DNA of 12,894 nt from Gallionella sp. UBA6045 (GCA_002429165.1 DIYV01000201.1:14415-27308), one strand, 5' to 3'. Shown: positions 1-7,117, counted from the first letter of the stretch. Notes: generated by a model not told the origin, from the sequence alone. Numbers and translations are program-made.

Positions 1-382
1 ATTTGCTGGCCGGGATACGCACCATGTCCACAGTGGCATCGTCAATGTGGTAGTTCAAACCATCCTTTATTTTCCAGCGTACCGCCGTCTTCATCTCGTC
101 AGTGGGCACATTGGGCGCATCGACCAGCAACATCTGGTATTCACCGGGTGCCAACAGCGTCGTGACATCATGATTGCCGATATCCTCCTCGCGGCGCAGC
201 TTCTCCAATGTATCCGCAGTTATCGTACCGGTATCGTGATATTCACAGCGCACCACGCAAGGCATCGCCCCGGTAAACTTGATTCCTGCCAGATAAATAC
301 CATGCTCCCCAAAACCGATGGCAAACCAGCCGGCATCGTGGTTTTTGGGCTTGATTAAAGAAGAAAATAACCGTATTTTCAT
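1..382 (-). CDS. mshI: MshI, PilM-like MSHA pilus biogenesis protein (5' part only)
   Basis: The first 127 codons of a gene that continues past the left edge. The reading frame opens with MKIRLFSSLIKPKN at the ATG 382-380 and stays open to base 1. A short N-terminus leads into an actin-like fold start (GWFAIGFGEHGIYLAGI, residues about 18-34). Around residues 77-127 lie LLAPGEYQMLLVDAP, AVRWKIKDGLNYH and DDATVDMVRIPA, a pattern I recognise as typical of MshI. MshI is the PilM/GspL-like component of the inner-membrane alignment complex, working with MshJ and MshK. No good Shine-Dalgarno precedes the ATG, and an in-frame GTG at 391 is an alternative start. The gene lies 494 bp downstream of mshQ in the same direction, separated by repeats, so it may have its own promoter. 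Open frames on the other strand and in the next frame look non-biological. The family call is fairly sure; the start is less so. Confidence 0.83.
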   Translation of the reverse strand, partial: MKIRLFSSLIKPKNHDAGWFAIGFGEHGIYLAGIKFTGAMPCVVRCEYHDTGTITADTLEKLRREEDIGNHDVTTLLAPGEYQMLLVDAPNVPTDEMKTAVRWKIKDGLNYHIDDATVDMVRIPASK

Positions 383-426
383 AATTAACACGAAGGTAAT
401 TCAATAACCTATTGTTGTCAATAAAT

Positions 427-454
427 TTTATAAGCCGCAAGTTTTATGAGTCCA
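427..454 (-). promoter_or_regulatory. Candidate sigma-70 promoter for mshI
   Basis: Reading the minus strand, TGGACT (454-449) and TATAAA (432-427) are separated by 16 bases, in an AT-rich stretch about 50 bases before the mshI ATG. A perfect TTGACA also occurs at 421-416, but a partner at the right distance (TACCTT) is poor and would leave almost no leader. This is a by-eye match only; the repeat-filled spacer upstream makes an independent promoter plausible. Confidence 0.25.
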
Positions 455-470
455 TCATGAAAGCGGTCAT

Positions 471-506
471 GTCATTCCGAACATAATATGAGGAATCTTA
501 AGATTT
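471..506. repeat. Truncated palindromic repeat (GTCATTCCGAAC...GAGGAATCTT type)
   Basis: GTCATTCCGAAC is followed by TGAGGAATCTTAAGATTT. The centre AATCTTAAGATT (494-505) is a perfect 12-base palindrome. In the common dispersed form of this motif, as I remember it, a full right arm mirrors the left; here the right arm breaks off after about eight bases. It is probably a degraded intergenic repeat copy with no coding potential. Confidence 0.5.
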
Positions 507-545
507 CAGATAAAACTACTGATGAGACTTCTAGCCATTCGACCA

Positions 546-566
546 GGCCGCTCAAAAACAGCGGCC
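546..566. repeat. Perfect 7-bp hairpin
   Basis: GGCCGCT (546-552) and AGCGGCC (560-566) pair perfectly around the 7-base loop CAAAAAC. Neither side is followed by a T tract, so it is not a convincing intrinsic terminator. It is one of several hairpins crowded into the mshQ-mshI spacer. Confidence 0.6.
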
Positions 567-571
567 AAGTA

Positions 572-591
572 CACCCGCAAGGGATACGCCG
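572..591 (+). repeat. Short dispersed repeat, copy 1 (second copy in the mshD leader)
   Basis: CACCCGCAAGGG followed by ATACGCCG. The same 20 bases with a single A/G difference occur in opposite orientation at 6031-6050, inside the coding sequence of the mshD leader peptide. A 19/20 match between two places 5.4 kb apart points to a small dispersed repeat family rather than chance. Bases beyond the 20 diverge. Confidence 0.6.
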
Positions 592-593
592 TG

Positions 594-621
594 GTTGTAA
601 GGGGCTTAAAGCCCCAACAAC
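594..621. repeat. Stem-loop centred on GGGGCTTAAAGCCCC
   Basis: GGGGCTT and AAGCCCC (601-615) form a 7-base inverted repeat around one A. An outer pair GTTGT (594-598) and ACAAC (617-621) extends the stem with small internal bulges. It directly abuts the dispersed repeat at 572-591, so the two may be one composite element. There is no T tract and no adjacent gene that it would obviously terminate. Confidence 0.55.
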
Positions 622-661
622 ACACGCAGGCTGTTTATCGCTTTGCTCAAAATGATATCGC

Positions 662-702
662 CGCTTATATAGTTTTGGCTCAACGCCGAAACTATATAAG
701 CG
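662..702. repeat. 14-bp perfect inverted repeat with GC-paired loop
   Basis: CGCTTATATAGTTT (662-675) pairs without mismatch with AAACTATATAAGCG (689-702). The 13-base loop can form an inner GGC/GCC pair. The loop sequence (TTTTGGCTCAACGCCGAAA including flanks) is nearly the same as the TTTTGGCTAAACGCCGAAA core of the neighbouring repeat at 817-887, although the stem differs. A conserved core with a changed but still paired stem suggests that the structure, not just the sequence, is maintained. Confidence 0.65.
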
Positions 703-769
703 CATAAGCACTTTAGTAATTTTGACTCGGCGTCGAAACTACTGATGAGCGCTGCCCATCAGTAGTTTT
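699..769. repeat. Structured 70-bp repeat, copy 1
   Basis: Begins AGCGCATAAGCACTTTAGTAATTTT and ends with a perfect hairpin: AAACTACTGATG (736-747), loop AGCGCTGCC, CATCAGTAGTTT (757-768). Its near-identical partner starts 118 bases further on. The intervening 47 bases are not shared, so it is not a simple tandem repeat. A shorter related piece, AAACTACTGATGAG, lies at 513-526. Confidence 0.7.
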
Positions 770-807
770 AGTTGTGACGTAACGCGCTGCGCGCGAGCCT
801 TCACTGA

Positions 808-839
808 AATTACTAGAGCGCTTACGCGCTTTAGTAATT
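808..839. repeat. 14-bp inverted repeat overlapping the second structured repeat
   Basis: AATTACTAGAGCGC (808-821) pairs with GCGCTTTAGTAATT (826-839) around the loop TTAC, with a single G-T wobble (816/831). It overlaps the beginning of the repeat copy at 817-887. The same TTTAGTAATTTT is therefore offered to two different partners (808-821 and 848-860). Confidence 0.6.
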
Positions 840-887
840 TTGGCTAAACGCCGAAACTACTGATGAGCGCTGCCCATCAGTAGTTTT
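817..887. repeat. Structured 70-bp repeat, copy 2, overlapping the mshQ stop codon
   Basis: Matches copy 1 (699-769) over its whole length with scattered substitutions. It contains AAACTACTGATG (854-865), loop AGCGCTGCC, CATCAGTAGTTT (875-886). The TGA stop codon of mshQ (879-877) lies in the right arm, and the arm supplies the last two codons (Asn-Tyr). On the transcript the hairpin would form immediately at the stop codon. It lacks a proper T tract, so a termination role is possible but not shown. Confidence 0.7.
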
Positions 888-3732
888 CACGCAAATAAAT
901 AAACTCGCTCGGACCTTTGTATACGCCGAACGTGGCGCGTGCAACAGGGTCGTTATTGTAACTGGTACCGGGCGCCCACAAACCTTGCAAGTAAGGCAGA
1001 TTTGCAGAAGCGGGCGCAACACAAACGATTCCGCCGGCCGGATCGGCACCCAAATCCACGCACAAATTCACCACAGCATTCGCTGCGGGGGACGGTGGAC
1101 TCAGGATCAACGAACCCACACCCGAGGATAATGCGCCGCCCACCGTGGCGCTTACCCCGGCTGGCGGAGCAGTTAGCTTGATGTTAGTTGTCAACAGCGT
1201 GGTGCAATTGTCGGCAGTGTTGGTAACGAATGAGGTGCCATTCCAGTATTGCGTTTGTATCGGAATCGGCAGCTTGAGCAATTCCGAACCGTCGGCATTG
1301 GAAAGTTTGAGCCGCCCATAACGGAATTCATTTCCCGAATCGAAGGCGATGGGATTGAATGCAGCGGGGGTGAGCGTGGTGATATCGCATCCTCCAGCCA
1401 CAGCCACGCCGCAGTTGCCAACCCCTGCTGTGTATTCGCTGGTGTCCTTGACACTGTCGGTGAGCGTGATGCTGGCGGTGAACAGAGGCAGCGGCGTGGT
1501 GATGCTGCGCTTGAAAGCCAACAGGTCGGTGGTATTGCTTGTTATCGTGCCGGTGCCATTTGTGCCTGCCACGACTGTTCCTGCCACGACCACGGGCATG
1601 CCCAGAGAAACCTGCGTGCTGTCCCAATTGGGTGTGGCGGCGGGCGTCGTGGTATAGGTATAAGTCTGGGTGACGCTGCCGCTGCTCAGCGTGCAGATGT
1701 CCGGATTGGTGGTGCAGTCCTGCGCGCCCGCCGCAGTGGCGAGTTCCCACAAATTGCCGGTGTAGTTCGTAGTCGTGGCGTTGGCACTATTCTTCGCGGT
1801 AACCAAAACCTGCGGAGCGGTTACATAACCGAATGCCTGGCCGATGTAGGTGAACGAACGTATCACACAGGCCGTATTGTTAAATGTCTTGAGTTGGGGC
1901 ACGTTGCTGGCGGCAAGGACAAAATGATCCGGCACGAAGCGGCCTACCGATATTGCCGCCGAGCATACATAGTAGCCCGCACAAGTTGCCGGGGTTCCAT
2001 CGGAACTATCCACCGAAGCAAAGCTCGTGTCCTGTAATATCAAATTGAAGCTGCCTGCCTCGGTATAAGTGGCGGTGGTGCTCGTCACCGTACCGCCCGC
2101 CGCAGTCCAGGCACCCGGCGTCAAAGTGCCATTGATACAGGTAGGTGTAGGCAAGGTACAGACAATCGGCTGTGCTGCCGGGCTTCCGGCATAGTTGCCC
2201 GTTATTACAGCCGCTGTATTTTTGGCAGTGGCTTTGACCGTGAATGGTTGCCCAGCCTTGTGCACACTACCTCCCGTCGCGCCGCTGTTGTTCAAGGTGC
2301 GCAGGGTTCCGGCGGTTTGCCAGTCGGTATCGGTCACGCTCACCGTCAAGCTGTTCGGACGGATGGCGAAATTATCGGTAGAACAGGAAATAACGGTCGG
2401 CGCAGCCGCAGGATAACTGATTCTTACACGCACATCCTTCCACGCATCGGCCACTGCGGCAAAGTTGACCGTAGAACGCCCGCCGCTGATGGTCGGGTTG
2501 GGCGAGACGGTTTGCAATAGCGTGGATGAGGCGGGACAGTTCTGCGCATCGAGCGCAATGCCGGTAACGGTATTGCCCAGCAACTCTACTTTTACCGCGT
2601 TGGTAAAACCGGCTGACTGCGCGCCGCCGCTGATAGCCACCACGTCCAGGCTGAAAGTGCTGCCCGCAATTTTGGTTTGAATTACACCGGTGGTTGCGCC
2701 TGCGACGGTTGTAGTCTCAAACGCATTGAAACTACTGACTGGTATGACTGGGGTGACAACTGTAAATACCTGCGCGTTTGATGTTCCGCCTCCCGGTGCC
2801 GGGTTGACCACCGTGATATTGAACGTCCCGGCAACCGTCATGTCACTGGCAGGAATCGTCGCTGTCAACTGCGTGGCACTGACAAAAGTCGTGGTGCGGG
2901 CTGATCCGTTAAAGTTCACCACCGACGTGGACACAAAATTGGTGCCATTGACGGTCATGGTAAACAACGCATCGCCGACGATCTTGCTGCTCGGTGAGAT
3001 GCTGGTCGTGGTGGGCGCCTGGTTGTTGATGGTGACGTTCTGCGTGACCTGTGGTGCGGCGTTGTAATTGGTATTGCCGGCCTGATTGGCGGCGATGGTG
3101 CAGGTGCCTGCCGTGACGATCGTGACCGTCGTGCCGGCGATGGTACATACACCTGTCGTTGTGGAACTGCAGGTGATCGCCAATCCCGAACTGGCGGTGG
3201 CCAGCGGGCTGATCGCAAAAGTACCTCCGGAAGAATAAGTCTGTGCAGCCTGCGCGCCGAAGGTGATGGTCTGGTTGGCCTTGACCACGACCAAATTTTG
3301 GGAAAAGGTCGTCAAGGTAGCGCCAGTGCCGCCATCCACGCAGCTTACCGTAAAGGCATACGTGCCCACTGCCGTAGTAGCTTGTGTCGTAAGCGTCAGC
3401 GTTGAGGTTGCAGTACCCAGACCGCTTCGGGTGAGAGGATCAGGGGTGAATAACACAGTAACGCCTGCCGGCACCCCGGCGCTAGCAGTCAGCGGGCCGC
3501 AACTTGCAGTGTTACCACCGTTTCCAGTGGTGGTACCGGTGACAATGTAACTAACCACTGTGGCAGTTCCGTATCCGGCGCTAACGTCTGGCGGACCTAG
3601 CGTTAGCGATGTAAAGTCTACTCGCGCCAATGCGTTTGTGCTTACCAGCAGTAACAGGCAAGCAGGCAAAATTCTATATAGGAATGAAAAAAAATGGGAC
3701 GTCTGTTTTCCACTATTTTGAATACCGTTCAT
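877..3732 (-). CDS. mshQ: MshQ-like exported adhesin with Ig-like, TIG and DUF6701 regions
   Basis: A 951-residue exported protein. Residues 1-36 are a signal peptide (basic start, hydrophobic [10 protein letters not shown] core, cleavage after ALA). Residues about 40-150 are a Ser/Thr-rich Ig-like segment. Residues 153-236 match the NQTITFG...[13 protein letters not shown] beta-sandwich repeat seen in many bacterial surface proteins. Residues 240-325 look like an IPT/TIG domain (SPSSKIVGD...VNGTNFV...[12 protein letters not shown]). From about 334 to the end the sequence follows the DUF6701/MshQ pattern, starting FNAFETT...[23 protein letters not shown] seven bases before the ATG supports the start. 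MshQ closes the pilin cluster and is thought to sit on or near the pilus tip; adhesion is an inference. The stop codon lies inside a hairpin repeat. There is no frameshift, and the many cysteines suggest disulfides formed in the periplasm. Confidence 0.82.
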   Translation of the reverse strand: MNGIQNSGKQTSHFFSFLYRILPACLLLLVSTNALARVDFTSLTLGPPDVSAGYGTATVVSYIVTGTTTGNGGNTASCGPLTASAGVPAGVTVLFTPDPLTRSGLGTATSTLTLTTQATTAVGTYAFTVSCVDGGTGATLTTFSQNLVVVKANQTITFGAQAAQTYSSGGTFAISPLATASSGLAITCSSTTTGVCTIAGTTVTIVTAGTCTIAANQAGNTNYNAAPQVTQNVTINNQAPTTTSISPSSKIVGDALFTMTVNGTNFVSTSVVNFNGSARTTTFVSATQLTATIPASDMTVAGTFNITVVNPAPGGGTSNAQVFTVVTPVIPVSSFNAFETTTVAGATTGVIQTKIAGSTFSLDVVAISGGAQSAGFTNAVKVELLGNTVTGIALDAQNCPASSTLLQTVSPNPTISGGRSTVNFAAVADAWKDVRVRISYPAAAPTVISCSTDNFAIRPNSLTVSVTDTDWQTAGTLRTLNNSGATGGSVHKAGQPFTVKATAKNTAAVITGNYAGSPAAQPIVCTLPTPTCINGTLTPGAWTAAGGTVTSTTATYTEAGSFNLILQDTSFASVDSSDGTPATCAGYYVCSAAISVGRFVPDHFVLAASNVPQLKTFNNTACVIRSFTYIGQAFGYVTAPQVLVTAKNSANATTTNYTGNLWELATAAGAQDCTTNPDICTLSSGSVTQTYTYTTTPAATPNWDSTQVSLGMPVVVAGTVVAGTNGTGTITSNTTDLLAFKRSITTPLPLFTASITLTDSVKDTSEYTAGVGNCGVAVAGGCDITTLTPAAFNPIAFDSGNEFRYGRLKLSNADGSELLKLPIPIQTQYWNGTSFVTNTADNCTTLLTTNIKLTAPPAGVSATVGGALSSGVGSLILSPPSPAANAVVNLCVDLGADPAGGIVCVAPASANLPYLQGLWAPGTSYNNDPVARATFGVYKGPSEFIYLRENY

Positions 3733-3842
3733 TTCCCATCTCCTTCGATATTCAGGTAAAGCTGATGGTGCGTTGCTGTCATGGCGTTCTCCCTGCCTGA
3801 ATTTTCTGCGGCATCAAACGCAAATTTTCAAAGCGGTTGGTG

Positions 3843-4140
3843 CTATTTCGCGATCGTCACACTCATCTGCCGCTCGACATAACTCGGCGTGGCCGCCGCA
3901 CCCTGCGTTGTTTTTGAAGTGAGTTGATACACCCACAGCGGGGTCGTCGCCTCGACACTCGATGCCGCCGACACATTAAAATTTGCCAATGTGTTTGGCA
4001 AGCCGGTAAGCGACTGGGAGGTGCGCCCTGGCTGACAAGCGGTTGCAAAAGCGCCTGTCGTGTGCCTCAGCACCTGATACGCGCCCACTCTATTCCCGAG
4101 CACGTCCAACGGCGGTCACCGCCTGTTGCTCCTGCAAAAC
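3843..4140 (-). pseudogene. Decayed second copy of mshP (C-terminal part)
   Basis: An open frame from a TTG at 4109 to a TAG at 3843 ends ANFNVSAASSVEATTPLWVY...PSYVERQMSVTIAK. This mirrors the end of the intact MshP upstream (APFSVEVTCAAASSVEGTSTFWNY...TGYVERVISVKLGK). Upstream of 4109 DNA similarity to mshP continues in other frames: GGACGTGCTCGGGAATAGAGTGGGCG against GCACGTGCCGGGATTGAATGGGCG implies two single-base insertions. Further up, around CAACAGGCGG, similarity fades by about 4140. No prepilin signal (G-F-x-L-x-E-type segment) or start with a ribosome site exists in any frame. The simplest reading is a tandem duplication of mshP that lost its N-terminus. A short functional protein cannot be excluded, but without a leader it could not enter the pilus. 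Confidence 0.7.
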
Positions 4141-4226
4141 TCTAACCTGAAGCATACTCACTAGGACAATTCTTTCTCTCACAAGGAGGTCATTCCATTT
4201 CCAAATTGAAAGTGCGATGTCGTAAA

Positions 4227-4241
4227 GTGCGTTCCACGCAC
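4227..4241. repeat. Short palindrome GTGCGTTCCACGCAC
   Basis: GTGCGT and ACGCAC are a perfect 6-base inverted repeat around TCC, in the spacer between mshP and its decayed copy. The sequence resembles small dispersed GTGCGT...ACGCAC motifs that I remember from other proteobacterial intergenic regions. The surrounding spacer (4141-4294) otherwise shows no open frame or promoter that I can support. Confidence 0.45.
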
Positions 4242-4294
4242 CCCGCATGATTATTATTTTGTTTTCAAATAGTATTGAAAAAAGTTGTGTTGAA

Positions 4295-4705
4295 TCACTT
4301 GCCCAGCTTCACGCTGATGACGCGTTCGACATAACCTGTATCGCCCGGACTCCCTGCCGTCTTTGCCGTTGCGGTTACGTCGTAGTTCCAGAACGTTGAC
4401 GTACCCTCAACAGAAGATGCGGCAGCGCAAGTTACCTCCACACTAAAAGGTGCCAACGTTCCACCCAATGAATTCAGCGCAAAGTTTGTGCTGCACGTTG
4501 CAGGCGCCGGGTCATTGGCTACATGAAAAGCCGCCCATTCAATCCCGGCACGTGCCGCCTGGTAGGCCCGCGCGCCCATAACATCGAGTGCGGAGCTCTG
4601 TTGCTGGGTGGTGGAAAGCGTAACGGCAAATGTGCCCAGTGCCGCGATCACCACCAGCAGGAAGATGGCTGAGATGAGGCTGAACCCTTGCTGAAGTTTT
4701 CTCAT
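4295..4705 (-). CDS. mshP: MshP minor pilin-like protein
   Basis: A 136-residue prepilin-like protein. The leader is only MRKLQQG, followed by FSLISAIFLLVVIAALGTFAV, one hydrophobic helix that would anchor it in the inner membrane before assembly. Position 5 of the mature helix is Ser, not the Glu used by most pilins, as in the PilX-type minor pilins. Two cysteines (in ATCSTN and EVTCAA) could form a disulfide. The C-terminal part ends TGYVERVISVKLGK. The ATG overlaps the mshO stop by four bases (ATGA), so translation is probably coupled. A decayed copy of this gene follows downstream. Family and position between mshO and mshQ both fit MshP; its exact job in the pilus tip is not established. 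Confidence 0.82.
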   Translation of the reverse strand: MRKLQQGFSLISAIFLLVVIAALGTFAVTLSTTQQQSSALDVMGARAYQAARAGIEWAAFHVANDPAPATCSTNFALNSLGGTLAPFSVEVTCAAASSVEGTSTFWNYDVTATAKTAGSPGDTGYVERVISVKLGK

Positions 4706-5532
4706 GGTGCGTTGTTCACATGAATTTCGTTATACAGACTCACGCTTTCGCCGCTGCTGGTCAATGTCAAACGAACCGCCAGCAGACCAAAGCGCTGATT
4801 GGGAATAGCATAGTCAATCGTGCAAGCGCTAACCTTGTCGGCAAGGATGGCTTTCGTAGCACCCAGAGTGTGCGTAAAACCATAGTTCCAATACCTCACG
4901 AGCTGGCCAGTGCCATTCTGATTGACTGTATTCACTCCCTCGCATGCATAAGTGACAGCTTGCTGAACACCATCCACCACATCAAAGCGCTGCGAGGGGA
5001 GTTCTGCCCATACAGGAAAAACAGGTGTAGCGAATGTAATCGTAGTATTGCCATTCACCATTGCTGTAACTTGGCGCAGAACGCCTGTTCCTGTTTGGTC
5101 ATAAGGCGGCACGCCGTCTGACTGTGTGCTGCCAACAACAATGTAATCAGTGTTGGCAACAATCGGAATTCCAGTACCAACAATATCGAATGTGGTCGTC
5201 CCTCCTGAACCAAAAATCAAAATATTATTGTTGCCACCCGAATTTGCACGATACCGTCCGCCATCCCTGGTCGGTAGAAATTCGACTGCACAAACGGGGC
5301 AAGCGCCCGTTACGCGTACGCTGTTAGGCACGGCAGTGCGCACATCGCGCGCCATGCGGCGGATGGCCGTGTCGGCGATGTCGGTGAGTTCGGCACGGCG
5401 CGCAACATCCATGTATTGATCGATCGGGGCCTTGAGAAACACAGCCACCATACCGCCGATGATGCCGGTGATGACAATCACCATGATCATCTCGACCAGG
5501 GTAAAGCCGGATTGCCGGTTATGCGTAAGCAT
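4702..5532 (-). CDS. mshO: MshO minor prepilin
   Basis: A 276-residue prepilin. The leader MLTHNRQSG is cut before Phe10 and the mature helix starts FTLVEMIMVIVITGIIGG with the canonical Glu at mature position 5. The remainder is a large periplasmic domain with two CxxC-like or nearby cysteine pairs (ACPVCAVEF, and single cysteines near VTYACEG and VSACTIDY). Length and order after mshD fit MshO, the large GspJ/PilW-like minor pilin expected near the tip. I place the start at the ATG 5532-5530, which shares one base with the mshD stop. A TTG one codon earlier is also possible, and AGGA lies 10 bases before the ATG (7 before the TTG). The end overlaps mshP by four bases. Confidence 0.85.
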   Translation of the reverse strand: MLTHNRQSGFTLVEMIMVIVITGIIGGMVAVFLKAPIDQYMDVARRAELTDIADTAIRRMARDVRTAVPNSVRVTGACPVCAVEFLPTRDGGRYRANSGGNNNILIFGSGGTTTFDIVGTGIPIVANTDYIVVGSTQSDGVPPYDQTGTGVLRQVTAMVNGNTTITFATPVFPVWAELPSQRFDVVDGVQQAVTYACEGVNTVNQNGTGQLVRYWNYGFTHTLGATKAILADKVSACTIDYAIPNQRFGLLAVRLTLTSSGESVSLYNEIHVNNAP

Positions 5533-6071
5533 CAATAAGCCGTCCTGTATCCATCGATTGCAATTTGATTGCCCTGAGGATCGGTCACGGTCACGGTGAT
5601 AAGTACCGCATTACCGCTGCCCGATGTAATGCTACCCAGTGCCGCGTTAGCCACCGTAACGTTCGCGTTGTAATTCCCCAGCCCGGCAATCGGAGTAATA
5701 CCATCCACAGTATAAATGCCGGTCGTAGCGAAGGTGTTGTATTCATTGACGATGTGGTAAGCAGATGCACGAGTCCCCTGTGTCACTGTACCCGCTACAA
5801 CCGCACCTGAAGCCCGAATAAAATCCTGCAACTCGACTTCCTCCAGCAGCGATTCTGCAGCCGCCAGTGCCTGTTTGCGCACCAGCGGATCGGCGCTGTT
5901 TTTGGTCGTAACATTCATCACCAGCAGTATGCCCGCCAGCGCCACGCTGACGATCACGATGAACATGATCAGCTCGATCAGGCTGATGCCGCGCTGCGAA
6001 AGGGTCGCGGCGTAGCAGCGGGGCACCCATCGGCGTACCCCTTGCGGGTGCTGTCTATGGCGAGTGCACAT
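5532..6071 (-). CDS. mshD: MshD minor prepilin with repeat-derived leader
   Basis: A 179-residue prepilin. The start is the ATG 6071-6069, with GGAG seven bases upstream, overlapping the end of mshC by 17 bases; an in-frame TTG at 6095 lacks such a site. The leader is long and Arg-rich (27 residues before Gly28). The mature part starts ISLIELIMFIVIVSVALAG with Glu at mature position 5, so cleavage follows Gly28. An internal GTG at 6026 would give a 13-residue leader behind AAGGGG. Residues about 7-14 are encoded by a short dispersed repeat (6031-6050) also found at 572-591. Size and order fit MshD, a GspI/PilV-like minor pilin. Downstream mshO follows with a one-base overlap. Confidence 0.82.
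   Translation of the reverse strand: MCTRHRQHPQGVRRWVPRCYAATLSQRGISLIELIMFIVIVSVALAGILLVMNVTTKNSADPLVRKQALAAAESLLEEVELQDFIRASGAVVAGTVTQGTRASAYHIVNEYNTFATTGIYTVDGITPIAGLGNYNANVTVANAALGSITSGSGNAVLITVTVTDPQGNQIAIDGYRTAY
6031..6050 (-). repeat. Short dispersed repeat, copy 2, within the mshD leader
   Basis: On the minus strand CACCCGCAAGGG plus GTACGCCG, one base different from 572-591. It lies wholly within the leader coding region of mshD and is read in frame as HPQGVRR. GCACCC and GGGTGC flank it as a further inverted pair (6023-6028 and 6046-6051), so it may be part of a larger palindromic unit. The insertion, if it is one, does not break the frame. Confidence 0.55.
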
Positions 6072-6597
6072 AGCCGGTCTCCGCTTCCACGACAACGTTG
6101 TTGGTTGCGCCGCTTATGGTAATTGACTTCTGAACAGTGCTGGGAGTTGTACACAATACATCCCAAGGCTTGCCCAATGCGTCAAAACTAAAGGATGCCG
6201 CAGGAGAAAGCGTAATCTCCGCGGATGGCGTGCTGATTTTATTGGTAGCTTGCCCGGGTAAAACCAGATTTGTATTGCAAGGGCTCATCGCAACACTGGG
6301 GATGGCATTGGCGATAGTCAGGGTAATATCGCTGGCAGTCATAGTCACGCAAACATTCCGATGTTGCGCGATGGCTTCCTTCTGCGCGTAGCGCAACGTA
6401 GCCTGCACCTGATCGGCAAAGCCGCGCGACTTGAATATATTGGCGTCAAGAAATCGCGGGGCGATAAATACAGCCAAGATGCCAACGATGACCATCACCA
6501 TGATCAACTCGATCAAGGTAAAACCTGCCGTCATTGCAGGATGTAGCTTATGCGATGAAGTGCCTGTCTTCGTAAAGTCAAAGCGACAAAATGGCAT
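6055..6597 (-). CDS. mshC: MshC minor prepilin
   Basis: A 180-residue prepilin. The ATG at 6597 has AGGGA six bases upstream. The leader is 25 residues, ending MTAG, and the mature protein starts FTLIELIMVMVIVGILAVFIAPRF with Glu at mature position 5. A second Met (residue 22) would give a four-residue leader but lacks a ribosome site. The rest is a GspH-like periplasmic domain (SRGFADQVQATLRYAQKEAIAQHRNVCV) with cysteines that may pair. It is the first gene after the mshA terminator, so it depends on readthrough from mshA or on a promoter of its own, which I do not see. Order and fold fit MshC, a minor pilin needed for MSHA assembly in Vibrio. Confidence 0.85.
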   Translation of the reverse strand: MPFCRFDFTKTGTSSHKLHPAMTAGFTLIELIMVMVIVGILAVFIAPRFLDANIFKSRGFADQVQATLRYAQKEAIAQHRNVCVTMTASDITLTIANAIPSVAMSPCNTNLVLPGQATNKISTPSAEITLSPAASFSFDALGKPWDVLCTTPSTVQKSITISGATNNVVVEAETGYVHSP

Positions 6598-6608
6598 AGT
6601 GAATCCCT

Positions 6609-6639
6609 AAAAAAGAGGGCGACCTAAGCCGCCCTTTTT
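6609..6639 (-). terminator. Intrinsic terminator behind mshA
   Basis: On the minus strand AAAAAGGGCG, loop GCTTAGGT, CGCCCT, then CTTTTTT. The 6-bp GC-rich stem followed by a T run is a classical Rho-independent terminator. It starts about 19 bases after the mshA stop and ends just before the mshC ribosome site. It probably lets only part of the transcripts reach mshC-mshP. The A run on the other side could let it work in both directions. Confidence 0.8.
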
Positions 6640-6657
6640 GTGCCGTTACGTCACACT

Positions 6658-7092
6658 TTAATTCGTACAGGCTGCGGCTGCAGTCGCAGTCTTACCGCCT
6701 TTGCTAGTAATAGTACAAGTTGCAGTTGTCCCTGCGCTGCACGCTCCTGATAACGCTGCGATTTTGTATTGGGTACTAGCTGTGGGTGTACCACTTACCA
6801 AACTCATACCAGGTTGAAGTATAGAAGGGTAATTGGCCAGAACGCTATTAGACGCGCCAGCACAAGCATCCGCAGCATCGGAAATAGCAACCCCGCTGGC
6901 TGAATTAATTTTTTTGACGGCATAGTTGATGCTGGTCGCTGATGATATCGCCCCTGCAATACCATTCACAGCTGCCTGATCTGCCTCACCGGATAGATCA
7001 ACAAACTTCGGCAACGCAGTCGCGGCCAAAATACCCAGAATCACGATCACCATGATCAGTTCGATCAAGGTAAAACCAGTTTGGTTTTTCAT
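6658..7092 (-). CDS. mshA: MshA major pilin
   Basis: A 144-residue type IV pilin. The leader MKNQTG is six residues and the mature protein begins FTLIELIMVIVILGILAATALPKFVDL, a textbook N-terminal helix with Glu at mature position 5. The tail is Ala/Thr/Ser-rich with cysteines at 77, 118, 126 and 142, enough for two disulfides; the two-cysteine loop is the usual state in this family, so the extra pair is notable. AGGAG sits seven bases before the ATG. The short leader, strong ribosome site, separate candidate promoter (7203-7232) and following terminator mark it as the abundant fibre subunit, made in far greater amounts than MshC, D, O and P. Confidence 0.88.
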   Translation of the reverse strand: MKNQTGFTLIELIMVIVILGILAATALPKFVDLSGEADQAAVNGIAGAISSATSINYAVKKINSASGVAISDAADACAGASNSVLANYPSILQPGMSLVSGTPTASTQYKIAALSGACSAGTTATCTITSKGGKTATAAAACTN

Positions 7093-7117
7093 TATGTATC
7101 TCCTAAAAAATTTACAA

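Noticed and set aside
243..440. 65-codon minus-strand frame and an overlapping plus-strand frame at 47-358
   Set aside because: The neighbouring minus frame from 382 carries recognisable MshI sequence and runs to the window edge, so these are shadows.
513..887. CRISPR array
   Set aside because: Repeats are long, imperfect, palindromic and only two full copies exist, with no regular spacers and no cas genes.
1249..2037. 262-codon open frame on the plus strand
   Set aside because: It lies opposite mshQ, has no ribosome site, and its composition is an antisense shadow of the GC-rich, Thr/Ala-rich mshQ coding sequence.
4184..4191. Perfect AAGGAGGT on the plus strand
   Set aside because: No open frame of any length follows at a suitable distance; the nearest ATG (4217) ends after two codons.
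6072..6095. TTG start of mshD at 6095
   Set aside because: The ATG at 6071 has GGAG at seven bases and gives a more usual leader.
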